From Caprimulgus europaeus (lineage: Eukaryota > Chordata > Aves > Caprimulgiformes > Caprimulgidae), in NCBI GenBank assembly GCA_907165065.1, contig OU015525.1, positions 52,461,537 through 52,525,536 on the forward strand: 64,000 nucleotides of DNA, given 5' to 3'. The notes beneath the pieces are model-generated. The model was not told where the DNA came from. It did not search any database and was given only the letters and a program-made list of their open reading frames with translations. The position numbers were made by a program, and so were the translations under genes. This document shows, piece by piece, positions 50,941-64,000 of the stretch (position 1 is its first letter; the number at the start of each line of letters is the position of its first letter).

Positions 50941-53900
50941 GATACGCATACTGTATATACAAGCTGCAGTTATATGCTGGATAATAAATGTATTGGACAT
51001 GTAGGTTCAAACATGGTCCATGTGCAAATAGGTGAATGCCCAACAACTGATTACATATATATTCTAGCCAGAACAGAGGTATACATGTTTGAACTTTTTC
51101 AAGTGTTCACAGTTGCAATACTTAATTTGCATTTCATATTTCTGGTATGTGTAAGGCTTATTAACAAATACAGAAATGAAAGTTATCTCTGTGTTTAGAG
51201 TTCTAGAATTCAGCACCTCAGCAGTGTGGGAAAACCCATTCACTGCACTACACATTCATTGCACTACTCCAAGAACAGCTTTCGAGTATCTGAGTGACTA
51301 GATATTTTTACCACAGCTGCCCATTCCTCTATGAAAAGCATATTTTGCTTTAACTCCCCCCAGCCAAGTATAATTCATGAAGGGAATTCCACCAATAAAC
51401 TATCTATCACAAATTTTGGGGTTTTTTTGTGCATGGAAAGTCAACATTACAAATTTAACATTTCTTACTATTGCAATATTGATGATTTTACAGCCATTCA
51501 CATTACAAGTGAAACCATATACTGCACTACCTGTAAAAACATGCTAACTGCAAATCTAAGTTTATCTAGTATTTGAACACAGCGATAGAGGCAAAAATGC
51601 ACCTGCATTCTAGGAGGTAAAATGTGACATGATTCCACAAAATCATTGCAGAACAAGAAAGAAAAGCAAAAGAAACAATTTTATGATAAAGAAATGATCA
51701 TAATAAATAGTTCTCACAAGTGTTTTATCACTTCTCCTTTGACAATGTAATTGCCAAACAGTTGCCAAATATCAGCAGACCCATATAAAACAAACACGCC
51801 ATGTCAACAAATGACAGCCACCCACCAGCAAGCACTGTAATAGATCAGAAATAATACAAGAGTAGGATGAATCCCTGATCCCTGTGGCAATCACAAATTA
51901 AAATCACAAAATATTGACTAGAAGCAATTTGGAACAACCACTTGGCCTCAAAATTAGTATTTCAAAATCTGATCATAACTGATCTGAATCAGTGCAATAA
52001 CTGTTTTGCAGGTGTAGCCATATTCCATAAATAAACTTGAAAGAGATATAGTAATATGTAATGGGAGGTTTTGTGGCATTGGAAAAAATGTCAGTAAAAC
52101 TAGTAAATGTATTTGAAAATATCCATCTCACCTTCTTTTCTGATAAGATTTTTAATATATTCTTATTTTCATTTAAGATGAAAATTCATTGTCCAATATG
52201 TCATGACAGAGTACACATTTTAACATTAGACAAAAGATAGCAGAATATGAGCTCAATGTGACTTCAGTTTCTAAAATTTCTCAGACTCATCTGGAAAGGT
52301 TTCCTGTAACTTAATTAACTGAAGCCTCTTAAACTTACTTGTACTGAAGGTAGTACATGTGATTTGATCTAAATAATAATGAAAAAGAGAGAAGAAGGAA
52401 GGAAATAATATTTTCCACTTAAAACTACTAGGCACTATTTGTTGATCCTTAATCATACAACTAAAAAATAAAGGGCTATCTTTTACTTCAAGAACTGAAG
52501 TCCTAATTTGGCCTGTCTTGAAAGCCCCATTAGCTTCTCAGGTCCCATGTAGGAGATGGACCCAGTATCTCTTTACCTGAACAAGATGCTGGCTGAAAAA
52601 CATGACAATATTTGACAACTTTACACCCTCTTTGAACAAGGCATACATTTGCCCTTACCCATACCAAGCCCCAGTGGCAGTCCTCTGAGATGTTTTAAGA
52701 AGGAGACAGAAAAGCACTCTGGGCATCTTTTTACACTCGTATGGCAAGGAAGGCCACTCCATTCAGCTCCCTACAAACCATGAAGCACATTTCCCCCTAA
52801 ACGTGCCAGCTGTAAGATGAAGAGGGCGGTCCCTACCAGCAATAATGACTATTTCTCACAAGGCTTTTAAGGCATAAGGGAACAAATTTCCAACAGCAAG
52901 AAACTGGGAGGACAAAATGGCACTCAGCATCTTCCCCATCTGACTCTTTCACAGCCTGGGAAGAGGAGAATGGGATAAAGGGCAGGAAAGAGGGTCACTG
53001 GCTCTCACTGGCCAAGCCAAAATAGGTGACAATGTCAACAATGTTGTATCTCAAAAGCAGCACGCTGTATTATTTCACTTTACAGAGAAATGCTGCATTT
53101 AAACCGAAATCCACAAAAGGATTCTTGAGAAGGAGGCAGTTGGTTAAACTGTTGGTTAATACTTGTAATTTTTCTGAAGTTTTTATTTAGTTGCTTAAAA
53201 TAAACTCCTCCATATATCCTGGCCAAGCTGCCCTATCCATGAGGAGCGAGTATGCCATCAGGTTTTCCCTGCCAGTCATGAAATTGCTCTGTCAGAGGAA
53301 GAAGAGCCTGCTCCCAAGTCTCTGAGAGCAGGCTCTCTGCTCTGTCCTTGCTGTCACAAGCCTTTAAGCTGACACTGTTTTTTCCCTTTGGAGGTGAAAG
53401 CTTTCCTGCACCATGTGAAAGGCTACTAAGTTCCCCTGGGGTGTTGTGAGGAGCTGACAGAGTCAAGCTTATCAACTGGTTATATTTCCTCTTTCCCACT
53501 AAATTTGCTCTGAATTCACACATCAAACTCCATCTGAAAAGCAGAGAATGTGAAAATCTGCAAAAGTTCACAGGAAAGAGACTTGAACCCTAGAAATCAA
53601 TGTACAGACAGCCACAAAATGCACTTTTAACAATAAAACTCTCAACCTTATGTCAAGTCCTCCCATTAGCAATCCAGTGAAGAATTATTACAGCAGTTGC
53701 ACTTAATCAAAATTAATATCTAATTCCATAAATTTTCAGTTTAGACATTTTTAAGTGCAAAAGCTAGAGACATTTTATGAGTGGGCATGCCTTTTGACAC
53801 TGACACTTCTGTTTCATCTCTACAAAACAGCATCCTGTAGCCTGTAATGGTTTTCTGCCTTTTCTATCTCCCAGTGATTGTTTCTAGCCCATCAACCATA

Positions 53901-56754
53901 TTTCAAGATGAGCCATTGCATATTCTGCTTGAATCAACATTAACTTATTTCTTCTTTTGTTAGGCACTGTCAACTCCAAAATGGAGTATTCAGAAGCACC
54001 TCTTATGCATTAGCTATTTATGTTGATTGCAACATGGCCAAACCATCTCATGTATTTATCACTACACATTGCTAAACTAATAGAATTCCATAATTTCCTG
54101 TTTTATTTGGACTAAACTTTGATGTTGAATGCTGGTCTTCCAGATATTTGCCATGAATTAACATCTTCAAAGCATTTAAATTTGTTTTGTTCACAGATAC
54201 TTTCTAAATCTGCCTGAATACAGTGAGACTTCATAAGGATAAGCTTAGTCATGTGCATAGGAAAAGAATTATAAAAATACAATGTACAATTTCTCTCCTG
54301 ATTTCAAATTTAGATGCATAGAAGATACAAGAGAGAGATTTTTTTCATCAGAATATGACACTGGATCAATAAATGGTTGTCATCTGTTTAAGCCAGAAGA
54401 AGGCAATCTAGAGCTACTGAATAAGGACTACTTATTCTAAATGATACTAGACTTTCTCACAAAAGTTTATATCTTTTGTGTAGTAAGCTATATATGATTT
54501 GTACTTTTTAATTATTGCAATTTCCTTCTCTTAAATGAACATTTATTTCATTGTTTTGATACTAGCAGTAATCATGAAACACCAGTTCAGTAAACAAAGT
54601 CTATAATTTTATTATCATAAATTTCACAAGACCTAGTTTTGACAGCATTGTATCCTACCAAAATATCTATCATGCTAAAATCTGTTACTTGATTAAAAAT
54701 GTTTTGTAGCTTCTAGTCAAACAGCATAGCATCTTGCTTATCAGAAACGTGACATCAGTTAATAAGCTTTGTTCAGCTCAAATTTAGAACTCTGTTTTAA
54801 GCCTCTAAAATAACCAAAATACTGTACTATCTTATCTGGTTAAATTTAAAACCAATAATTCATAAGAGATAATTCTAAGATCTTTTTTGATATTCTGTAT
54901 CATTAAGCTGGGCAGTACAAGAGTCTAAAACACTGAGAACTGACTACAGATATTATCAAAGATCATATTTGGTAAAACTGAAAGAGAAGATCCTTTTGAT
55001 TTGCTAAGCAGCTCATTCACTAAATCCAGACATTTATCAAACCACTGTCTGCAAGTTGTTGAAAAAACTGTATTCTGAGAACACTTTTTGACCTATGGTT
55101 TGTATCAATAGCTATTATAAACACATTTATAAAATCCTGGACAGAAGTCTATTTACTATGTTGCAATCAAGAAAATCTCTATTAAAAATGTATGGGGAAA
55201 AAAGGAAACATAGCTTCCTGCATGAAATCCACTTTGGCTGCAGTCACTTGATATTTGTTTGTTCTCCTCATGCTGTACAAAATTACTGAAGCACACAGAA
55301 ATGACACTTTGCCCTTGGGTGCAATGGAATGACAAAATAAATGAGTAAAGAGTTGGAGATTCTTCCAAAGGGAAAAAATAAGCTACTTAAATACTTTCAA
55401 AGCTTTTTCTAGTTTCAGCTTTTTTTTAAAATCGAGTAATTATTTAGTGAAACAACTCAAGTCCCTTAAAAAAGTAGGGAGCATGAGGGAAACAGGTGGG
55501 ACATGGAACTTGATTAGTTCACCCACAGCTATGGCTGTCGTTATTAACACCTGATTTTGACCTAAAGCTACACAGTGTCTTGGTTGTGTAGGGAAAGAAG
55601 TTGCATCATCAGCTCATGCATCAGAATGTTTCTTTCTGTTGCATCACAGTGGAAACCACTAACTGTGCTTCACCTCCAGAAACTAAATATATTTTATAAT
55701 ATATTTTGACCCTTCACCTTAACTAAAGGGACCTTTATAAAGCACAGTAAAAGAAGAGTCAAATTTCAATTAAATCAGACTGCAGACTCATACCAATTTA
55801 CAGTTGTTATAGGAATTAAAGTCAAATTGCAATAGCTCAATACTAATACAGGGTTTTGTTGCAGTCAAATACCCACCTAATATTCACTAGCAATGGCACA
55901 GAGCAGAGAATCAATCTCTTATCAATGAATTAAAGAGCCTCCTTTGAGCAAGTTTAACATTTCACAAGCGATCCTTTACAACATCTGAGTGGTTTTGACT
56001 TTCAATTATATATTTTTTTTCTGTTTTCTCTTAGGTTACATTTTATAGATTTGTTACTGAAGAGGAATATTTTGTTCTCTTTTCAATTTATATATTACAC
56101 ACCTTTCATCAAAACAAAGCCAAATTTAAACCCTTATCTCTGAGAATAAAGTGACAAAGTCAAACTTAGGATGGATCAGAAATACTGATCTATTGAGTTC
56201 CCTAATCAAATGAGCAAATTAAAGAAATAGGTAAGCACCAGTAGGATTGAAATCTTCTGGTCTCATTTTGAGCAGCTATTTTGAAATGGAAGCAGATGAC
56301 AAGGTCAACAAGACTTATATAAGAACTGAAAGAAAGTACATATATATCTTTTGTATAGCACAAGAAAATTAAGAAATGGTCTCATTTAGTTGCCAGAAAT
56401 TTTTCAGGGAGTAGAAAGCAAAGGTGTTGTAGCACTGGAAGCAAAAGGTGAAAAAAAGCAGCTTCAACTGAAGATAGAGAATAGCAGAAAAAAAATCTTA
56501 AGACACTTCACATAACTGATGGTCCACACTTAAAATGGAGTTTCACTGGAAAAACTATCATGAAACAACACTCCCACAGCACTTACGAGATAATAACAAC
56601 AGCTCGGTCTTCCTAGACAAAAGTGAGAAGGAGCTCTGAGGACAGTTGCGGGTATATATTAGGATATACTTCTAATTCCCATGCATTGAAAAATGCTGAT
56701 GTGTTAAGGACAAACTATAGTGAATCGCAGACTTTCCTGAAGAAGACAGGTTTG
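50941..56754. other. Unique non-coding DNA
   Basis: About 5.8 kb with no recognised mobile element or gene. A 112-codon minus frame at 53233-53571, in slightly GC-richer surroundings, has no family motif that I recognise. Confidence 0.5.
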
Positions 56755-57077
56755 ACCTCCCCTATGAAGAATGTCTGAGAGAACTGGGGTTGTTCAGCAG
56801 GGTCTGTAGTGACAGAACAAGGGGCAACCATTTTAAACTGAAAAAGGGTAGATTTCAGTTGGACATAAGGAAGACATTTTTCACGATGAGGGTGGTGAGA
56901 TTGTGGAACAGGTTGCCCAGAGAAGCTGTTGATTATCCATCCCTGGAAGTATTCAAGGTCACATTGGGCAAGGTTTTGATGTAGTAAAAGATGTCCCTGC
57001 CCACGGCACTGGGGGGATGGCCTAGATGACTTTTAAAGGTCCCTTCTGACTAAAACCATTCTAGGAGCCTATGACTG
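56755..57077 (+). mobile_element. CR1 LINE, type C, with internal deletion
   Basis: Plus-strand CR1: [15 protein letters not shown] (56755-56800), then [60 protein letters not shown] (56799-56981), then 'aagatgtccctgcccacggc' and a degenerate terminus 'ccattctaggagcctatg'. About 90-100 bp between the 'ttgttcagc' and 'agggtctgt' blocks present at 15268-15331 and beyond is missing. The short 'cagc/agg' overlap at the joint suggests a microhomology deletion, which here happens to keep a readable frame. Confidence 0.93.
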
Positions 57078-60000
57078 TATGAAAGTTCTTCTACGTTGAG
57101 ACTAAATGGATGCCTCACTGAAGTTTTGGTATGAAGTTAACAGGTGCTGATTGCTGAGGCACCAACACAACTGGGTTCCTGGGGGCTGAGGTGTTTTTTG
57201 GGGAGTGGTGATGATACAGGATTGCTAAACTGCTTGCAGCTTGGATGTTATGGAGGTTTATCGAATCTAAAATAGCATAAAGGGGATCAACACATAATGA
57301 CTGATCACTGTCTTTTCTGAATAATGTGGGGCATCAGATTAAAGGAGCCAATAGTAGTTACAAGACTGAAGTACTCTTGCACAATGTTCAAGATACTAAA
57401 AGCCTATATTGCTTCAATTGGTAACAAGGTCTGCAGAAGAAAGATCTGTTATAGGCTAGTCAAAACAAATATTAAACTCTGGGCTCACCAAGTCCCTGAT
57501 CCTTAAACTGTTAAGAGGATGGGAAAAGATTTTAGAGCAGTATCTCTCACTGTATGCTTTGCCCTAGTCCTATATTTTTCCCATGGTAGCTGCTACTCCT
57601 CATTGCTGAAGAGAGGATACCACATATGCAGCCAAATGGACTTTTAACCTGATATGGTTGTCATTATATTCTTAGCAATGTCAAGCCACAGTTCCATCAG
57701 ATTGAACTGTTCAGTGTCAAACCCAGCTTAAGGACTACCCAACCATACCACCCTATTCCTCTCAGGCTGTATCACGGTGGAGTGAACTTTTTGTTGCAAT
57801 AAAACAACTGGGTCTGCATGATGAAGTAGGCAGAAATTCCTTTAACTACCCCATTATAGAACACTTTATATTCTGAATCCATACCTTCAGAATTCACCAA
57901 CAACCAAAAGCCAAGGGTCAGACAGCAGGAAACTAGAGAAGTTCTGAGTATGTGTCCTTATACAGAGGTTATAAAATAAACCCACGGCACATAGGCTGAA
58001 AAGGCAGCAATGGCATTTCAGGCAAGGAAATTGCCTGCTGTTTGTTCTTGCTGAATTCAGAAAAATATGCTTTCTGTATCTTCTTTGTTAACAAAAGGAA
58101 GCTCATTAAAAAGATAGTTGACTCCCATAATCCATTTTACCACCAAGCAGAAGCAGCATGGCAAGGGTCCAAATACTGGCCTAAGTAATTTTGCCGTAAG
58201 GCAGCAGAACTTTCCAGAACATGAACAATGATCAGATGTGATTTTCCATTAGAAGCAAGGCATTAAAAAAAAGTTTATAATAATACAGTGATGCAAATAA
58301 ATAAAAACAACTAAATAATCAGAATCTTTTAAATTTTCTGGTTATTCTCCTTATTTTCAGACCTGCAGTTTTCAGTAGTTCTCAGTGCTTCAAATCTTTC
58401 TCGGGAGAGTACAGTCCTGCATATAGTAAATAGCCTGCTGACAAGAAGCTTATTTTTCTTAGTGTTCTTTCCTAAACTTCCTTGGAGTTGTCTATTGAGT
58501 GTGAGAATCAAAGGATCATAGGTTCAAAAGGTCTTGGAAAACAGAAGACTGGTTGATTGATTTCAATCAGGCAGTGAATAATCAGAGATAGAAAAACAGC
58601 TAATACTACACAATTTATCTCTATTTTGCTAAGATTTGATTCTGTCATTTTTTCAGATTTGTTATTCAACTGCTGATAGAAAAGCCCATAGGCAAAGCAG
58701 AAGACACAGTTCTGGCAGTCTTGTTTCATCACAATTATCTAATCAAATCTTTGCTCATTCATTCATCGATATTTTTCATCTTATTATGAAGACACTGCTA
58801 AAATAATATACCCAGAAGCTTCCTCATTCTACCTGCTATAAAAAAAATAAGATTGAGTAACTAGTCTATAAAATATCTATTTTTAAGAAAAGCTTTACTA
58901 GCAAAGATTTCAAGCTTCACAATATCAATATTTTTTGTCAGATATGCAAAATATATCCTGCTTATAAATACAATTTGTGCACATTAGAATACCCTTAGAA
59001 ATAATAAACTCATGCATTTCCATCCATAACAGAAGTACATAACACTCATGAGCATGTCTACTGTTACAAGCTTCTGAAAGAGACTTGCAGATTCAGAACC
59101 GTTACATGGGTGAAAAATTAAGAATGCTTCCCACCTCCAAGCAGCAGCCCTAACTGGGACACTAAAGTCTGGATTTTGAAATGACAAAAAATGAACACTG
59201 TGGGAGGGTTATGATGCACTGCTTGAAGAGAATAAAAACCATATTAGCTACCACAAGAAAAAAATTAAGAATGAAAGATAATGGCTTATCTTTGACAATC
59301 TTTGTAGGATGTTCTGTTATAAGCTTGCTACAAATGCATAACCACAGAGATACATCTGCTTATCATGAAAATGACACTAACACAGGTAACATAGAATTTT
59401 CTCCCATTCACATCAACACCAACGTATGGGGTCAGGTACAATTCACTAGAAGTACAGGATCAATCTGACTCTAAGAAATTTATTGCATCAATCAGAACAA
59501 AAGCATTTTACTTTGATGTTCCCATAGGTCGGAATATGTTATAGACACATGCATTCTAGGATCTAAATTTTTGGTAAAAGCTTAATTCTAATATCACAGA
59601 GGATGCTTCCAGTGAATATATGGGTCTCCTAATTCTAACTTAGAGTAGCTGAGAGGCTTAACCATACAAAAAATTTATTTTATGTCTTTTGGTGGACTCT
59701 GATAGTCTCTCTTTACTGTATTGATTAATTTGTGTTAATTTCAATTTTGTGTTTTGAAACCATAACTAAAAATTTTTTTTTTTTTAAATTTCTGTTCTAT
59801 ATCATTTCTGACAGATGTACTGTTTAAGCATCTCAACAAACCCACTCATAATATTTAAAAGATTTTCATGAGTATTTCTCAAAGTGTTTCTCATTGCAGT
59901 TTAAATGTATGTCATTAATGCCAAGTCAACACTATGACTGAATGGACAAGAAGGGTAACTACTATCCACTGTTTTTTTTTTGTTTGGTTGGTTTTTTTGT

Positions 60001-61693
60001 TGTTTTTTTTTTTTTTTTTTTTTTTTTTTGTTTTGTTTTTTGGGGTTTTTTTTGGTGCAATGCAACATTTAAATCCTATTATACTAAAGAATAGGCAGTA
60101 TGAACAGACATAAGATTTAACCTGTAAAGACCTTTTAAAATAAAGTATAAGATCACAAGGAAGACCTAACTCAGGCTCCGATGGATAGGTACTGAACAGC
60201 TTTCACTGCCATTCCCTAAGCCAGTTTGCCTTACAAAAAAAAGACTATGTCTGAGGGATTTGTCCAAAAAGTTTCTTCTAAAGTTTGCACAGCCTTCCAT
60301 CTTGATACACAACAATTAAATGTGTCTCAAAAAATCTTTGTATAAGTGAGAATGACCACTGAATTGGCAATTTGCTCTGTCTAGAACTTTTCCAAAATTC
60401 TGCAATACACCAGAGAAGAGAGGAATCAGTGACTGCTTGCATATAGGAGGTTTTTTTCCACATTTGTAGCAGCAGCTGCCTATAGAGTGCTCAAGGGAAC
60501 TAAACTCATCTGACCCCCTGCCTTTCAACATCTTCACTGGACCTACATTGCCTCAACTCCCTAGTCAAAGCCCCATTCCTGAGACTTAAATCAAATGAGT
60601 AGTCAAAGGATCTGTGCTGTTTGAAAAATAGTGAGAGTGCACCTCAAGTTAGTGAATGTTTAAACTGAAGGAAATGGTAGACAGTATAATAGCACAAAAA
60701 GGAACAGAAAGTGAAGAAATTATTGTGTAAAAATACTCAATACTAAATATACAAGATTCTGAGAGCACTGCCCCAGTCCTTCCCCATACTGTCAAAACTC
60801 CCAACCTGGAGCAACTGAACAAGATGCTCCAGGAAACACAAAACACAACCTGGACTAATACTGGTATTACTGACAAGTAAGTTCAGTCACTTCTGGATCC
60901 AAGTATGATAAGGCAAAGAAGAAAAGATCATATATGACTGCCCTTAAAAACTACAGATTTAATAAGAGCACAAGACAATGTAATAAGGGAAAAAATAAGA
61001 GTTTATTAAGTTTCTTAATACAGGTTTAGGGCATATATAGTGCTTTGCTGACTATCAGTGATAATCTAGCAACTGTCTAAGTTTTATGTGATAGAAGTTA
61101 CATACCTATTTTATGACAGAGGTAACTTTTGAGCAGAGACGTGAAGAAGGCTAAGATGCTTGGATGAAACATAGCACTCCAAACATTATATAGCTACATC
61201 ATCTAACAGCAGCTCCTCTTCTAAATTGCAGTATAAAACACAGTGTAAGATAATACAAGAAACCCCTTAAATCAGTGTCAATGAACATTCACTGAAGCAT
61301 ATATAGAAGGCACAGAGAAATTAGACGATCCTTGTCTTCAGTTATGGCAGCAACAAATAAGATGATCAGAAAAAACTAAAGAGCTGGAATGAGAAATTAA
61401 GACAAAACTGCCATGTACTGAAGGGAGCAAATGATCCTCACAGATGATAAACAACAGATTTGTTTGCCTTCTAAAATTTATATATTAATAAGTGATATGT
61501 TTTGACCTCATATATAATAAAGGATTTGAAATATGTAACATCTGTTTGCATTATACAGATAAAGAATATTTTATGTTAATAAAGATAGAAGAAGGGTTCT
61601 GCTCTGAGACATTGCTCTCCCTACACTGTTAATGTAGATTACCACTTACATATGGGAGGAGTTATTTTTTGGAACACAGTTTCCAAAAATTAT
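57078..61693. other. Unique AT-rich DNA with a long T-rich tract
   Basis: No recognised gene or transposon. The main landmark is the T-rich tract at 59971-60053. Confidence 0.5.
59971..60053. repeat. Long T-rich low-complexity tract
   Basis: About 80 bases made almost only of T and G, including an uninterrupted run of 27 or more T around 60003-60029 and TTG/TTTG interruptions. No retrocopied body is recognised on either side. Confidence 0.9.
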
Positions 61694-61905
61694 AGAAACA
61701 TAAAATCATTTAGATTGGAAAAGACCTTTAAGATTATCAAGCCCAACCATAAACCTAGCACTGCCAAGCCCATCAGTAGACCATGTCCCTAAGCACCATA
61801 TCTACACATCTTTTAAATACTACCAGGGATGGTAATGCAACCACTTTGTTGCTCTTCACTGGACATGCTCCAGCATCTCAGTGTCTCCTTATGTAGGATG
61901 TAAGA
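61694..61905 (-). mobile_element. CR1 LINE, type A, with large internal deletion
   Basis: Minus-strand CR1 tail: 'aaatcatttagattggaaaa', 'caagcccaaccataaacct', 'ccatgtccctaagcaccat' and 'accagggatggtaatgcaacc', after which it jumps at 61841-61846 to 'tttgttgctcttcactgg' and 'acatgctccagcatctcag'. Compared with 38829-39118, about 285 bp of ORF2 C-terminal coding sequence is missing. Confidence 0.9.
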
Positions 61906-64000
61906 CTTCCCAATAGCTGGGCAACCAGATGACAATCCTCAGTGTTCAAATTTGAGGTCCTGAGTACAAATATAACTATTAAAACCAAAATAAATAATGT
62001 ATAGATTTATAATTCATACTGCTACCATTATATCAGTCTTTTTCAAATAGAAAAGATGCAAATATCCGATTTGCATTATTCTTCAATAATTTTTCTGCAT
62101 GTTTAATATCAAACCAAATTTCTTTTTATATAATTCTGTAAGAAAATGTGGGATTTTTTCTGGGGCAGACTCCTTAAAATTCCCAAGTTTCCAGATTGAG
62201 CCTGGAAGTTAATACAGATGACATCTATAAGTACACTAATTTTATGTAAATCTCATATGATAAAAATGCATTTAATTATGGTAAATTTATAAACTGTTTT
62301 TTTTCATTTTCTTCCTTTCCTTGCTAGCCTCTCAGTCAGAAACAAAGTGAGTATCTGTACTGTGTGATTCATGGATCCTAGTGTCACAAGGATTCTTTTT
62401 AAGAAACAATGCAAAAATGTTAAGATTTATAAAATGCCCAGAATTTCTTAAATGTTTAGTCCCTCTGTTCCTTCTTTCTGACACACATTTATTTTCCTCC
62501 CAAGAAATATCAAAGTTGCACTAAATTTATCATGGCCTTCACTTACTCTGAGTTGAAGCCATCCAAGTATGGGGAAAAAAAAAAAAAAAGTACTGACATG
62601 GAACGACATTCTGCTTTAGCAGAATGTCATTCTGCTTTAGCAGAATGTCAGCACAGGGCTTTAATAATGCCTAAGAAAAAGGGATTGCTACTTAAGAACA
62701 AATTTGCTTCATTCAGTGGCAACGAAAGTACTAAACCATGGAGACTTGACTATTTTAATAAACATTCCTGACAAGGGCTTGTGTCAATCAATGTTCAGAC
62801 CACTTACTACATTTGCTGTGATCCCCCCATTCTCTTTTTACATGAGAATCAGGGGTTTTCTCATTATTCAGATCCTAGGATCCTATAACCTCTGATTTTC
62901 TTTAGGAAATGGGCTCTCCCAATCTGTTTTCAGTTTGCAAAAATGAATTACCAAGGAACAAACACCGTATTGAATAACTGTCACCTGAGTTGTATTAACA
63001 TGAACATTTAAACTAACCTTACTTATTTCACCCTTACAGATTTACTGACTCCAAACAATTTGCTCTGTCCCTATGTTAGTATGATCCAACTTGTTAAACA
63101 AGGCGCTTTTCACAGAAATGGAAGCTGAGTGCCTCCTGAGGACAAAAAGTTGTAAGACAAATTGTTAATGAGGCAAGAAGTTTTATTTTCTCTTTTTTCA
63201 GCTTTCCTACCTCTCCAGGGCTTTCCTTATTCTCAGTCTATGGTAGTGTGGTATCACTCCCTCAATTCTATTTTCACTGACTGTGTGTTTCAGATTATGT
63301 TTTCTCATGCATAGTAATTTGAAGTTGCAGAGCAACAGTATTAATTAATAATTACCCATCTTAGAAGTTATTATCTAATACTCTCATAATTGATTAACAA
63401 CAACAGAAGTTCTACTGTGTAGTGGAAACAAAATAGCTACACTTTGAAAAAGCTCTCTGATTACATCCCTATAAAATAATAGTCTTTGCTCATCTAAACT
63501 TTCTTGCTTATTAACTTGCATGATACATGCACAAACATTCTTGCCCTGCATCATTCAGTGACTCTAAATTTTAATAGTCCCTTTAGGTAGAACCACTGTA
63601 GAGAAACTGATTTAAGCAAAACAAAAATCAGTGAACAGCGGTAGAACTCGAGGAATTACAGCTAATACTTTGATTGAAGGATTTTGTCAGAAATATGCAA
63701 TATATCAAGATCGTATTTGTTCAGTTCATGTATTCTTGATGTGAAGCCTACAAAACATCTCCCAAAATTTAAAAAAGTTATAAAATAACTTTTAAAGTAT
63801 TTGTGACTTTTGAAGAACACTGACAAAACAATCGCAATTTACTTAGAATTTACATTTGCAGTTAAAAGGCTTTATCCTGCAAGCAAATGTTATCAAGCTG
63901 TTCAATTAATTTCTTAAAGACTATCAAAGAGTATTATTAACTGCATGAAGCAGTTAAAAGTAGATTCTTATCTTCACTGGAAATGGAGAAGCCAAACAAT
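61906..64000. other. Unique AT-rich DNA to the window end
   Basis: No gene recognised. It contains an A15 run (62575-62589) and a palindromic duplication (62605-62649). Confidence 0.5.
62605..62649. repeat. Tandem duplication of a 21-bp palindromic unit
   Basis: The unit ATTCTGCTTTAGCAGAATGTC is present twice without change at 62608-62628 and 62629-62649. The first copy sits in a perfect hairpin, GACATTCTGC / TTTA / GCAGAATGTC (62605-62628). The second forms CATTCTGC / TTTA / GCAGAATG (62628-62647). In one frame it encodes HSALAEC twice, but that frame (62532-62771) has no other support as a gene. An A15 run lies 15 bases upstream. Confidence 0.9.

Noticed and set aside
50551-51198. 215-codon plus-strand frame, the longest in the window
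   Set aside because: Most of it is the antisense of a minus-strand CR1 (50136-50940); the remainder shows no motif.
53233-53571. 112-codon minus-strand frame in slightly GC-richer DNA
   Set aside because: No family resemblance and no splice or poly-A context; left as unsupported.
57735-57765. Short similarity to 5S rRNA ('ccataccaccct')
   Set aside because: Only about 12 bases match and neighbouring 5S landmarks are absent.

Overview
The window looks like avian nuclear DNA from a gene-poor region: intergenic sequence or one very large intron. The evidence is the mobile-element content. Every recognisable autonomous repeat is either a CR1 LINE (the dominant bird retrotransposon, with ORF2 C-terminal peptides and a 3' end of ATTCTATGATTCTATG type) or an LTR fossil that begins TGTCATGGTTT and resembles LTR families I know from neoavian, especially passerine, genomes. 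The rest is AT-rich single-copy sequence with small microsatellites. I saw no CpG island, tRNA, rRNA, CRISPR array, bacterial operon or convincing multi-exon gene.

Layout. 1-3948 is unique DNA. 3949-6368 is a repeat cluster: a minus-strand CR1 split by a solo LTR with a 5-bp target duplication, abutting head-to-head a plus-strand CR1 with recognisable reverse transcriptase. 7059-7619 is another minus-strand CR1, and a CR1 tail scrap lies near 9449. 9490-15059 is unique. 15060-15941 is a plus-strand CR1 containing a second, opposite CR1 whose 5' end is fused to the 3' end of U6 snRNA; a 6-bp duplication flanks the composite. 15942-32539 is unique with simple repeats. 32540-33199 is a quasi-repetitive block, probably an old LTR-element part, joined to a CR1 scrap. 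33200-38534 is mostly unique and holds one weak candidate terminal exon (35552-35781). 38535-40075 is an LTR fossil split by a 1.2-kb CR1. 41423-41937 is a CR1 inside a CR1. 48845-49660 and 50136-50940 are two more CR1s. 56755-57077 and 61694-61905 are CR1s with internal deletions. A small palindromic duplication lies at 62605-62649.

The nested insertions give a relative chronology. A CR1 type with a 'caacttcaaagtt' 3' region (called type D here) was hit by type C ('gaagatgtccctg' tail). Type C copies were later hit by the U6-fused type B element and by the LTR. An LTR of the same family was later hit by type A CR1. This order is read from the sequence. The type letters are mine and are not database names.

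The most unusual item is the U6-CR1 chimera at 15502-15797. Its architecture matches U6-L1 template-switch chimeras known in mammals, but the partner is the CR1 machinery. I found no other new system that I could support.
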